Assembly: GCF_018398335.1 (NCBI RefSeq)
Contig: NZ_JAHBRX010000001.1
Span: 4,456,001 to 4,520,000, forward strand
Length of the DNA: 64,000 bases
Direction of reading: 5' to 3'
Source of the DNA: Chelatococcus sp. HY11
Lineage (GTDB): Bacteria; Pseudomonadota; Alphaproteobacteria; Rhizobiales; Beijerinckiaceae
Shown: piece by piece, positions 8,195-15,064 of the stretch
How the letters are laid out: every line of letters begins with the position of its first letter
How positions within the stretch are numbered: the stretch's first letter is position 1
The notes under the pieces: model-generated
Databases searched by the model: none
What the model was told of the DNA's origin: nothing
What the model saw: only the letters and a program-made list of their open reading frames with translations
Position numbers and translations under genes: made by a program

Positions 8195-8521
8195 ATGCCG
8201 TTTTTTGACGACTTCTACGCCGACAAGCTGCGGGGAGGGCTGGGCCGCGACGACGCGGAGGCCGTCATCGACCTCAGGGGCAAGGTCCGCCCGGATGCCG
8301 AGGCCCATGTCATCGCGCTGCTCGAAGGTCGCGGCGGCCGCCCGGTGCATAGCATCGCCATCCTGATCGACCCCGCGACCGCGACCAGCGGTGAGACCTT
8401 GTTCCAGCCCGTTGGTCGCCTTCTGCTGGACGGCAAGCGTCGCGGGGTGGTGGAGCGGTTGCTGCCGTTGCCGGCGCGCGATGGCCTCGGCTTCTTCGTG
8501 GTCTTTCCCGCAAAGGCCTGA
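8195..8521 (+). CDS. Small conserved protein, Smr-domain-like
   Basis: A 108-residue protein. After MPFFDDFYADKL comes AEAVIDLRGKVRPDAEAHVIALL, reminiscent of the DLHG start of Smr (MutS2 C-terminal) nuclease domains; HSIAILIDPAT and a C-terminal FFVVFP strand follow. The usual Smr HGxG motif is not present (ILIDPATATSG stands in that place), so nuclease activity is doubtful and the resemblance may only reflect fold. The ATG at 8195 was chosen because upstream codons read like non-coding DNA; a clear Shine-Dalgarno is lacking. It is convergent with the DUF2937 gene, leaving 9 bp. Confidence 0.6.
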   Translation: MPFFDDFYADKLRGGLGRDDAEAVIDLRGKVRPDAEAHVIALLEGRGGRPVHSIAILIDPATATSGETLFQPVGRLLLDGKRRGVVERLLPLPARDGLGFFVVFPAKA

Positions 8522-8530
8522 AGGCCGACG

Positions 8531-9037
8531 TCAGCCGCGTGTCGCCGCCGCGCTTCGTCTACGGCGATGGAAGGGTTTCGCGAAGGCCCTGATGAAGCCA
8601 TAGCCCGCGAAGAAGGCGAGCCCCCCGATCGTGAAGCTTTCCGCGGTGACAGGCGTCGCGGGCTCGAAATCCTCCCAGGTATTGCGCGTGAGGTCAGGAT
8701 CGGCGGCCTGCGCGAAGACGACGAGGCGGTTGAGCGGGCCGGCCTCGCGAAAGGCCCGCTGCTGATCCTCAAGCCGCTCCAGCCGCACCGTGACCTGCGC
8801 CATGCTGGTGCCGTGGCGCGCTGTGAAGCCATCGCTGCTGCCCGCCAGCCGCTTCAGGGCCTCCTCTCGGTCCAGGCCGGCGGCGCTCGCGTCCGCGTCG
8901 AAGCGCTGCATCACAATCTTGAGCTCGTCGATGGCGCCGCCGAGGCGCTGGCGATACTGCTGCGCGAATTCGGGCAACTGCGTGCCGGCAACGGCCGCGA
9001 AGAGACCTGTGGCGAGGCCGAGGGTTCTGGAGATCAT
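8531..9037 (-). CDS. DUF2937 family protein
   Basis: A 168-residue protein with an N-terminal hydrophobic segment (about residues 5-20), a long predicted helical periplasmic region containing LPEFAQQYRQRLGGAIDEL, and a second membrane segment near FTIGGLAFFAGYGFIRAF with a basic tail. This architecture and the QLPEFAQQYRQRLGGA signature match DUF2937. Function unknown. It is the last minus-strand gene downstream of the zinc cluster; 163 bp containing a palindromic repeat separate it from the 92-residue gene, so membership of that operon is uncertain. Confidence 0.82.
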   Translation of the reverse strand: MISRTLGLATGLFAAVAGTQLPEFAQQYRQRLGGAIDELKIVMQRFDADASAAGLDREEALKRLAGSSDGFTARHGTSMAQVTVRLERLEDQQRAFREAGPLNRLVVFAQAADPDLTRNTWEDFEPATPVTAESFTIGGLAFFAGYGFIRAFAKPFHRRRRSAAATRG

Positions 9038-9126
9038 GGCGTTTTCGACATCATGGCCCGATCTTTCAAACGCAAGGTTAAGGAAAGGTGTCGGCCGGGT
9101 TCAATCGACATTCAGCCTTCTCAGCT

Positions 9127-9191
9127 GTCATGGCCGGGCTTGTCCCGGCCATCCCGATGTATCGAGATGGCCTTCCGGTCGGGATCACCGG
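9127..9191. repeat. Palindromic repeat, family D (ATGGCCGGG type)
   Basis: Two consecutive hairpins: ATGGCCGGG/CCCGGCCAT at 9130-9152, then ATCCCGA/TCGGGAT at 9151-9185. Related elements lie at 36224-36306 and 52962-52985. It lies between the zinc-cluster genes and the DUF2937 gene and could end or protect the transcript. Confidence 0.75.
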
Positions 9192-9200
9192 AAAGCGCCC

Positions 9201-9479
9201 TTAAGCGCCCTGCCCCGCCGCGAGCGCTGCGTCGACATCGGCGCGGGTGATCTCGTCGGCGGCCAGCTCGATCTTGATGGCGCGCGTCTCCTGACCCGGC
9301 TCCATGATCAGCACCACGGTCTCGGTGCCGGGGCAGGAGGGGTCCGCGCAGATGATTTCATTGGCGGCGATCACCGTATCCTCGGGCAGGCGGGCGATCT
9401 CGCGCACCCAGGCCTTGATGGCGAGGAGCGCGGGGTTCTCGCCGCGCTTGTGCTTGCGTCCGAACAGGCCGAACCGCAT
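9201..9479 (-). CDS. Conserved 92-residue protein of the zinc cluster
   Basis: A 92-residue, apparently cytosolic protein starting MRFGLFGRKHKRGENPAL. The core reads PEDTVIAANEIICADPSCPGTETVVLIMEPG, containing a CADPSC pair of cysteines that could bind a metal, then a charged strand TRAIKIELAADEIT. I cannot assign a named family. It begins six bases after the stop of the WD40-like gene, so the two are almost certainly co-transcribed and downstream of the COG0523 GTPase. The Cys-x4-Cys pair and the context suggest a metal-related role (inference). Confidence 0.75.
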   Translation of the reverse strand: MRFGLFGRKHKRGENPALLAIKAWVREIARLPEDTVIAANEIICADPSCPGTETVVLIMEPGQETRAIKIELAADEITRADVDAALAAGQGA

Positions 9480-9485
9480 CGCGCG

Positions 9486-10484
9486 TCAGCTCGGCAGGGT
9501 GAACAGCCCGCCGTTGCCGGCCTCGTCACCGAAGGCGAGACTGCGGCCCGTATCATTCCAGGCAAGTGCCGTGATCGGCGAGCCGGTGGCGTCCTGCACC
9601 AGAAGTTCGGAGGCGTCGGTGAGGCGGATGAGGAGGATGGTGCCGTCGTCATAGGCGCTCGCCAGCACCAGCGCCCTGGGATGGAAGGCGACGCGCGCCA
9701 CGCGGACCGGCCGCACGCCGCATTCGCGCGGCGCCCGACCCATCGGGCCCTGCTTGTCGAACGGCCAGACGATGGCCGCTTCCGCGCCCGACGTCGCCAG
9801 CCAGTTGCCATCATGGGACCAGGACAGCGAGCGCGTCTTGCTGGGATAGCCGCTCATCCGCATGTCCTTGCGATCGCTCAGCCGCCAGCCATGCAGGGCG
9901 TTTTCCTGCATGGCGGTGACCGCATATTGACCGTCCGGCGAGACGGTGACGCTGAGATGGGAGCCCTTCCACGCGAAAACGTCAGGCTTCGCATCCGTAT
10001 TGGGAAACCACAGCGTGACGCCGTTGTAATGCGCCACGGCGAGGCGGTAGCCCTTGGGCATGAAGGCAAGGCCCTGCGCCGTCGTGGGCGCCGTGAAAGA
10101 GCGCATCTGCCCCTTGCCGTCCAGCGTGCGGACAGCCTTGCCGGCGCTCCACGCAATCGCCCCGTCGCGGCCGCTGGCAAGCGCATCGATCCAGCGTCCC
10201 GGCTCCTTGCCGCACTCGCGGGTCGAGCCATCGGCGGCAGTCGCCACGACGCGGCCGTCGTCACCGCCGGTGACGATCGTCTTGCCGGCATGGGCCGAAA
10301 CGAGAATCCCTCCGCCGGGGTGGGCGGCCACGCGGGTGTGCTCGCTGCCGTCCGTAAGGAGCAGATGGCCATCGGCAAGCGCGAAGGCCGCCTTCGATCC
10401 AAGCCAGCCGGCGCCGATGACATGGGCGCCAGCCTCGACCGCCACGACATGCTCGGTGAGGGATTGTGACGGAGCAACGGTCAT
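9486..10484 (-). CDS. WD40-repeat-like protein next to COG0523 GTPase
   Basis: A 332-residue protein with no signal peptide. Repeated strands of beta-propeller type are visible, for example KTIVTGGDDGRVV, SHLSVTVSPDGQYAVTAM, TRSLSWSHDGNWLATSG, ARVAFHPRALVLASAYDDG and TALAWNDTGRSLAFGDEAG, roughly every 40-45 residues, fitting seven blades. WD40 proteins are scaffolds; no catalytic motif is present. The gene lies between the COG0523 GTPase gene and the 92-residue gene, all minus strand, with a very stable hairpin in the 96-bp gap to the GTPase gene. A link with metal handling is inferred from context only. Confidence 0.82.
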   Translation of the reverse strand: MTVAPSQSLTEHVVAVEAGAHVIGAGWLGSKAAFALADGHLLLTDGSEHTRVAAHPGGGILVSAHAGKTIVTGGDDGRVVATAADGSTRECGKEPGRWIDALASGRDGAIAWSAGKAVRTLDGKGQMRSFTAPTTAQGLAFMPKGYRLAVAHYNGVTLWFPNTDAKPDVFAWKGSHLSVTVSPDGQYAVTAMQENALHGWRLSDRKDMRMSGYPSKTRSLSWSHDGNWLATSGAEAAIVWPFDKQGPMGRAPRECGVRPVRVARVAFHPRALVLASAYDDGTILLIRLTDASELLVQDATGSPITALAWNDTGRSLAFGDEAGNGGLFTLPS

Positions 10485-10515
10485 GGCTTTTCTTCAAATC
10501 TGGCGACACAGGGAA

Positions 10516-10560
10516 GGTGGCACATCCGGCCGGTCAGGGAAGCCGGCCGGATACGCCACC
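10516..10560. terminator. Very stable hairpin between COG0523 and WD40 genes
   Basis: GGTGGC (10516-10521) and GCCACC (10555-10560) enclose, after a 2x2 mismatch, a perfect 10-bp stem ATCCGGCCGG/CCGGCCGGAT around a 9-base loop. No T-run follows on either strand, so it may slow polymerase, protect the upstream mRNA or set different expression levels within the operon rather than end it outright. Confidence 0.5.
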
Positions 10561-10580
10561 AAGTCAGACAGCTAAAGCGA

Positions 10581-11543
10581 TCAGGCCGCGCAGGCAAGGA
10601 AAGCCTTGTTGAGGGCCTCGCGGTTCAGATTGCGGCCGATGAAGACGATCTTCGATTGCCGCTTCTCACCCGGCTTCCAGTCCAGGGTCAGGTCTCCGTC
10701 GAGGATCATGTGCACGCCCTGGAAGACGAAGCGCTTCGGCTCGCCCTTGAAGGCGAGGATGCCCTTGGACCGGAGAATATTCGGCCCCTCCTGCTGCACG
10801 AGTTCGTTGATCCAGGGCATGAACTTGGCCGGGTCCACGTCGCCAGGGATGGTGAACGAAACGGACTGCACGTCCTCGTCATGGTGATGGTGATGGCCCT
10901 CCTCGAGGAAGGCGGGTTCGAGCTCCAGCACCCTGTCGAGATCGAAGGCATTGCGGCCGAGCACTTCGGCGATATCGACGCCGGCGCGCTGGGTGCGGTG
11001 GATCTTGGCATAGGGGTTGATGGCGCGGATCTGCGCCTCGACCGCCGCAAGCTCCTCGGCGGTCACGAGGTCGGTCTTGTTCAGGATGATGACATCAGCG
11101 AAGGCCACCTGGTTCTTCGCCTCGGGCGCATCCTTCAGGCGCTCGGTCAGCCATTTCGCATCGACCACCGTGACGACGGCATCGAGCCGCGTCTTGGACG
11201 AGACGTCCTCGTCCATGAAGAAGGTCTGCGCGACGGGCGCGGGATCGGCGAGGCCCGTCGTCTCGACGATGATGGCGTCGAACTGGCCCTTGCGCTTCAT
11301 CAGCCCGTCGATGATGCGGATGAGATCGCCGCGCACGGTGCAGCAGATGCAGCCGTTGTTCATCTCGAAGACTTCCTCGTCGGCGCCGACGACAAGCTCG
11401 TTATCGATGCCAACCTCGCCGAACTCATTGACGACGACAGCGAATTTCTTGCCGTGCGGCTCGGAGAGGATGCGGTTCAGAAGTGTCGTCTTGCCCGCCC
11501 CGAGATAGCCTGTGAGGACGGTAACGGGGATCTTGTCCGACAT
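10581..11543 (-). CDS. COG0523/CobW-family GTP-dependent zinc chaperone-type protein
   Basis: A 320-residue G3E GTPase. Walker A is GYLGAGKTT (residues 12-20), the metal-binding GCICC motif is at 64-68, the Walker [11 protein letters not shown] stretch follows, and guanine specificity is [18 protein letters not shown] histidine run (about residue 215) separates it from the C-terminal CobW_C domain with [13 protein letters not shown]. Such Zur-regulated members (ZagA/ZigA type) pass zinc to client enzymes during starvation. ATG 11543 has GGAG six bases upstream. It follows znuA on the same strand after 219 bp, supporting a zinc rather than cobalamin role. Confidence 0.93.
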   Translation of the reverse strand: MSDKIPVTVLTGYLGAGKTTLLNRILSEPHGKKFAVVVNEFGEVGIDNELVVGADEEVFEMNNGCICCTVRGDLIRIIDGLMKRKGQFDAIIVETTGLADPAPVAQTFFMDEDVSSKTRLDAVVTVVDAKWLTERLKDAPEAKNQVAFADVIILNKTDLVTAEELAAVEAQIRAINPYAKIHRTQRAGVDIAEVLGRNAFDLDRVLELEPAFLEEGHHHHHDEDVQSVSFTIPGDVDPAKFMPWINELVQQEGPNILRSKGILAFKGEPKRFVFQGVHMILDGDLTLDWKPGEKRQSKIVFIGRNLNREALNKAFLACAA

Positions 11544-11762
11544 GGTGGCTCCGCTTCATGACGACGCCGGGCGGGATGCGCACCGGTATCTGGCCGGGCA
11601 AGGCGCCGGCCCTCGGGAATACTGTTGGCGTCTACATATTCACCCGCAGCGGCCGGCTCAAGCCCCATGGCTGGTTAGCTCCCGTGGCTGGTCAGGTCCC
11701 TTGGCTGTCTTGGCGCCGGCACGGTGCAGGGGCTCGCCCCAAAAGGGCATTGCCCCCACCAT

Positions 11763-12728
11763 TCATGGCTTGAGCGCGTCGGTGAAGGCTTTGACGTTGT
11801 GCTCGATCATCGCGATGTAGGTCGGCGCGGGTTCGCCTGGCCCCGAGAGGGCGTCGGAATAGACAGTGCCGCCGATTCGCGCGCCGGTTTCCTTGGCGAT
11901 CTGGTTGATCAGTCGCGGATCGGTGATGTTCTCGAGGAAAACCGCGGGAATCTTCTCGGCCTTGATCTGCCGGATGATCGCCGCCACGTCCTTCGCCGAA
12001 GCCTCCGTCTCCGACGAGACGCCCTGCGGTGGAAGAACGGTGAGGCCATAGGCCTTGGCGAAATAGGCAAAGGCATCATGCGAGGTGACGATACGGCGGC
12101 GCTCCTCCGGGATGGAGGCGATCGCCGCCTTCACCTTAGCGTCGAGAGCGGAAAGCCTGTCGAGATACTGCGCAGCATTCGCCTCATAGGTCGCCTTGCC
12201 GTGGGGGTCCGCGGCGATCAACCCGTCACGGATGTTGCGCACGTAGATCGCGGCGTTCGCCACGGACTGCCAGGCGTGCGGATCGTCCGGGCCATGGTCA
12301 TGTCCGTGGGCATCTGCATGCTTGTGGCCGCCCTTACCGTGGTCATCGTGATCGTCGTCCTCGGCGCTGAGAGGCGTGATGCCCTTGGTCGCGACGACTT
12401 GTGAGGTCTTCGAGCCCGCGGATTTGACCAGGCGCGGCATCCATCCCTCGAAGCCGAGGCCGTTGACGACCACGAGTTTGGCGGCCGACACCTTGCGGGC
12501 GTCGGCGGGGGAGGGCGAGAAGACATGGGCGTCGCCGTCCGGGCCGACCAATACCTCGACGGAAACGCGTTCGCCGCCGACATTGCGGACGAAATCACCG
12601 AGGATCGAGAAACTCGCCACGACCGGCAAGGGCTTGTCGGCGGCCTGGGCGGGCGACAGAGCCGGCGAGAAGCCGCCGAGCAGGAGAGCGGCCAATCCAA
12701 ACGATATAACATTACGTTTCGTGGGCAT
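11763..12728 (-). CDS. znuA: Zinc ABC transporter substrate-binding protein ZnuA
   Basis: A 321-residue periplasmic zinc-binding protein of the cluster A-I solute-binding family. The signal peptide spans FGLAALLLGG to AQAA (about residue 29). The metal site histidines are recognisable in DAHVFSPSPAD, DPHAWQ and TSHDAFAYFAKAYGL, and a long His/Asp-rich loop (DDDHDDHGKGGHKHADAHG, about 128-146) typical of ZnuA follows TPLSAE. ATG 12728 has AAGGA nine bases upstream; longer in-frame starts give non-signal sequence. It is third in the znuCBA order, 108 bp after znuB. A weak GGGC-ATT-GCCC hairpin with four T residues follows the stop at 11741-11755. Confidence 0.95.
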   Translation of the reverse strand: MPTKRNVISFGLAALLLGGFSPALSPAQAADKPLPVVASFSILGDFVRNVGGERVSVEVLVGPDGDAHVFSPSPADARKVSAAKLVVVNGLGFEGWMPRLVKSAGSKTSQVVATKGITPLSAEDDDHDDHGKGGHKHADAHGHDHGPDDPHAWQSVANAAIYVRNIRDGLIAADPHGKATYEANAAQYLDRLSALDAKVKAAIASIPEERRRIVTSHDAFAYFAKAYGLTVLPPQGVSSETEASAKDVAAIIRQIKAEKIPAVFLENITDPRLINQIAKETGARIGGTVYSDALSGPGEPAPTYIAMIEHNVKAFTDALKP

Positions 12729-12836
12729 CTTGATGTCCTTCAGAACCATCGAGCCGGCCGAGGCCAGCCTTACGGAGAATAGAAAAGCCCTTGGCAATCC
12801 CGGCGCCCGGCTTCGACCGAGGGCGCCGCTCATATC

Positions 12837-13706
12837 TCAGGCGGTGAGATGTCGTTGCGGTATGAGGCGCCAGATGAGGCCGCCGGCGCACCCGAAGATG
12901 AGCGAGGCGACGTGCATGCCGCCGGCGACGAGGATGATGCAGGGGCCTGTCGGCAGGCCGCTGTGATAGGAGACGATGATTCCGACGAGGCCCGACAGCA
13001 TCCCGATCAGCGTTGCCAGCACGATCAGGCTCGTCATTTCCGAAGTCCAGAGGCGGGCGCTGGTTGCCGGCAGCATCATCAGCCCCACGGCGAGAAGCGT
13101 GCCGAGTGCCTGGAAGCCACCAACAAGGTTGAGCACGACAAGCGCCAGGAAGATGAGGTGGCTTGGCCCACCGGCCCGGCTCACCGAAGCAAGAAAGGTC
13201 GGGTCGACGCATTCCAGCACGAGCGGCCGATAGATCAGCGCGAGCGCGACGAGGGTGATCGTGGTGATGCTGGCTATCAGGATGAGCGCGGTGTCGTCGA
13301 GGGCCAGCACGGAGCCGAAGAGGACATGGAGGAGGTCGACATTCGAGCCGCGCAGCGAAACGAGCGTGACGCCGAGGGCCAGCGAGATCAGATAGAAACC
13401 CGCGAGCGAGGCATCCTCCCGCAAGGCGGTGACGCGAGCGACGAGGCCGGACAGCAGCGCCACCGCGAAGCCGACGACAAGGCCGCCTAACGTCATGGCC
13501 GGCAGCCAGAGGCCGTAGAGCAGATAGCCGACGGCCGCGCCCGGCAGCACGGCGTGGGCCATCGCGTCACCGGTCAGGCTCATGCGGCGCAGCATCAGGA
13601 AGACGCCGACCGGGCCGGCGCCCAGCGCCAGCGCCAGCGTGCCGACGAGCGCGCGGCGCATGAAATCAAATTCGACGAAGGGGGCGAGAACCAGATCGTA
13701 CACCAT
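12837..13706 (-). CDS. znuB: Zinc ABC transporter permease ZnuB
   Basis: A 289-residue inner-membrane permease of the ABC-3 family with about eight hydrophobic segments. Recognisable stretches are FMRRALVGTLALALGAGPVG, RRMSLTGDAMAHAVLPGAAV (the coupling region, about residues 41-60) and LTTSEMTSLIVLATLIGMLSG-like C-terminal helices. It moves zinc from ZnuA into the cytoplasm powered by ZnuC. The ATG at 13706 lies one base after the znuC stop (TGACATG), showing translational coupling, so the longer in-frame start at 13748 is rejected. Confidence 0.95.
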   Translation of the reverse strand: MVYDLVLAPFVEFDFMRRALVGTLALALGAGPVGVFLMLRRMSLTGDAMAHAVLPGAAVGYLLYGLWLPAMTLGGLVVGFAVALLSGLVARVTALREDASLAGFYLISLALGVTLVSLRGSNVDLLHVLFGSVLALDDTALILIASITTITLVALALIYRPLVLECVDPTFLASVSRAGGPSHLIFLALVVLNLVGGFQALGTLLAVGLMMLPATSARLWTSEMTSLIVLATLIGMLSGLVGIIVSYHSGLPTGPCIILVAGGMHVASLIFGCAGGLIWRLIPQRHLTA

Positions 13707-13707
13707 G

Positions 13708-14511
13708 TCAGGCCGCGGACCGCTCGCAGAAGGCCGCGTCCGGATCATGCGATTCGATCATCCTGCGGGCACGCAGCAGGTTGTCCGCGACCAGCACCTC
13801 CTCGGTATCGCCCCAGGCGACGGGTTCGCGCGCCAGCAGGAGCGTCTCCGGAAAGGCGCGGCGCACGAGGTCAAGATCATGCAGAACCGCCACGACCGTA
13901 CGCTCCTCCCGGTGCCAATGATGCACGAGATCGATGAGGTCGAGCGTGGTCTTCGCGTCGATGGCGGTGAAAGGCTCATCGAGCAGGATGACCTCGGCGT
14001 CCTGGAGCAGCAGGCGCGCGAACAGGGCGCGCTGCATCTGTCCGCCTGAGAGCGTGCCGATCGTGCGCCGCTCGAAGCCCGTGAGGCCGACCGCGGCGAC
14101 CGCCTCCTCGATGGCCCGGCGACGGGCGCCACCGATGCCACCGAACAGCCCGGTCTGCCGCCACAGGCCCATGGCCACGAGGTCATAGACCGTGATCGGG
14201 AAGCTGCGATCAATGTCCATCGCTTGCGGGAGATAGGCGATGTTGGCGCGCTGGCAGCTGACCCGGATGCCGCCGTCGAGCGGCCGCAAGGCGCCCATTA
14301 TGCCCTTGAGAAGCGTGGATTTGCCGGCTCCGTTCGGCCCCACGATCGCCGTGAGGCTGCCCGGGGCTATCCCGCCGTCGAGGTGGTGGACGGCCGGATG
14401 CCGATCATAACCCAGCGTGACATTGTCGAATCCGATGACCGAGTTGGTGATCGATCCGGCTGCCGGCCTGGCGACAGTCGACGGGGGCGACACTGAGGGC
14501 GAGGCGGTCAT
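13708..14511 (-). CDS. znuC: Zinc ABC transporter ATP-binding protein ZnuC
   Basis: A 267-residue ABC ATPase. Walker A is IVGPNGAGKSTLLKGIMG, the Q-loop region is IAYLPQAMDID, the signature is TLSGGQMQRALFARLLLQ and Walker B is VILLDEPFTAID, with the H-loop VAVLHDLDLV. The Q-loop sequence PQ..DIDRSFPITVYDLV is characteristic of the manganese/zinc subfamily. I place the start at the ATG at 14511 because it overlaps, as ATGA, the stop of a 46-codon upstream peptide; ATG 14538 and GTG 14580 are in-frame alternatives that would overlap that peptide further. First full-size gene of the Zur-type operon. Confidence 0.93.
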   Translation of the reverse strand: MTASPSVSPPSTVARPAAGSITNSVIGFDNVTLGYDRHPAVHHLDGGIAPGSLTAIVGPNGAGKSTLLKGIMGALRPLDGGIRVSCQRANIAYLPQAMDIDRSFPITVYDLVAMGLWRQTGLFGGIGGARRRAIEEAVAAVGLTGFERRTIGTLSGGQMQRALFARLLLQDAEVILLDEPFTAIDAKTTLDLIDLVHHWHREERTVVAVLHDLDLVRRAFPETLLLAREPVAWGDTEEVLVADNLLRARRMIESHDPDAAFCERSAA

Positions 14512-14648
14512 CCCATCACCAATAGGACAGCTGCCCATAGCGCTGCTATCAACACCGCGCTCATCGCAAGGCGCTGCCACGCGGACAGTCGCAGGAGCGA
14601 GGCCGTTGGCGCGAAAGGGACGGGATGATGGTGATGATGCGGGGCCAT
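14508..14648 (-). CDS. Small His-rich membrane peptide ahead of znuC (46 residues)
   Basis: An ATG at 14648 opens 46 codons ending in a TGA (14510-14508) that overlaps the znuC ATG as ATGA. The peptide begins MAPHHHHHP, five consecutive histidines at positions 4-8, has a basic middle (LLRLSAWQRLAM) and ends in one hydrophobic helix (about residues 29-45, SAVLIAALWAAVLLVMG). It is the first frame after the Zur-like box at 14662-14684. The coupling to znuC, the metal-ligand run and the clean membrane helix argue for a real gene; its ribosome binding site is weak and no family is known to me. Likely N-in or N-out single-span inner-membrane peptide. Confidence 0.6.
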   Translation of the reverse strand: MAPHHHHHPVPFAPTASLLRLSAWQRLAMSAVLIAALWAAVLLVMG

Positions 14649-14661
14649 GACGTCAGCGAAA

Positions 14662-14684
14662 GAAATGTTCTAACATAACAAAAC
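14662..14684 (-). promoter_or_regulatory. Zur-like operator upstream of the znu operon
   Basis: The plus strand reads GAAATGTTCTA then ACA then TAACAAAAC, matching the alphaproteobacterial Zur consensus (GAAATGTTATA and its complement) best in the left half; the core ATGTT-CT-AACAT at 14665-14676 is a perfect inverted repeat. It lies 14 bp before the small His-rich peptide gene and 151 bp before znuC, where zinc-loaded Zur would block transcription. Confidence 0.8.
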
Positions 14685-15064
14685 TCACCACGGCATGCGG
14701 CCGGAGTCAATCTCATCCTGTGCATGGCTGGGCATTTTCGCTCGCCTGCGCCTGCGCGCCATAGACCATCCATGCATGGGTTTCCGCCACTCCCCTTATA
14801 GGCGGGACTTTGGATGACGGGGCGCCAGCTCCACCTCTCCCCGGCGGGGAGAGGTCGGCACGCAGTGCCGGGTGAGGGGGCAAGACGCTCATTTTGGGAG
14901 GACACTGACGGTTTGCCCTCACCCTGTCCCTCTCACAGGCCAAGTCGGCTGTTGCCGGCTTGGCATTCTTGTAGAGCCCAACACGGCAACTGCCGGGCTG
15001 GGTGGAGAGGGGACGCCACTCAGCAGCGGCCTTGTTCCGGCCATCGCTTTACTGTCGATCGACC
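14685..15064. repeat. Intergenic region with GC-rich palindromic repeats
   Basis: No gene. It contains CCTCTCCCC-GGC-GGGGAGAGG (14834-14854), a perfect 9-bp stem, followed by GTGCCGGGTGAGGGGGC and, further on, CCCTCACCCTGTCCCTCTCAC, which is roughly its inverted counterpart, plus TTGCCGGCTTGG-type stems at 14950-15000. This is the style of REP/RIME-like elements common in Rhizobiales chromosomes. The promoter of the znu operon lies at its left edge; the glucan-protein gene ends at its right edge. Confidence 0.6.

Noticed and set aside
8790..10469. A 559-codon plus-strand frame
   Set aside because: It crosses three minus-strand genes antisense and begins inside the DUF2937 gene; composition is Arg/Ala-rich without structure.
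12703..12716. A Zur-like ATGTTATAT stretch near znuA
   Set aside because: It lies inside the first codons of znuA and lacks the matching second half; the complete box is upstream of the small peptide and znuC.
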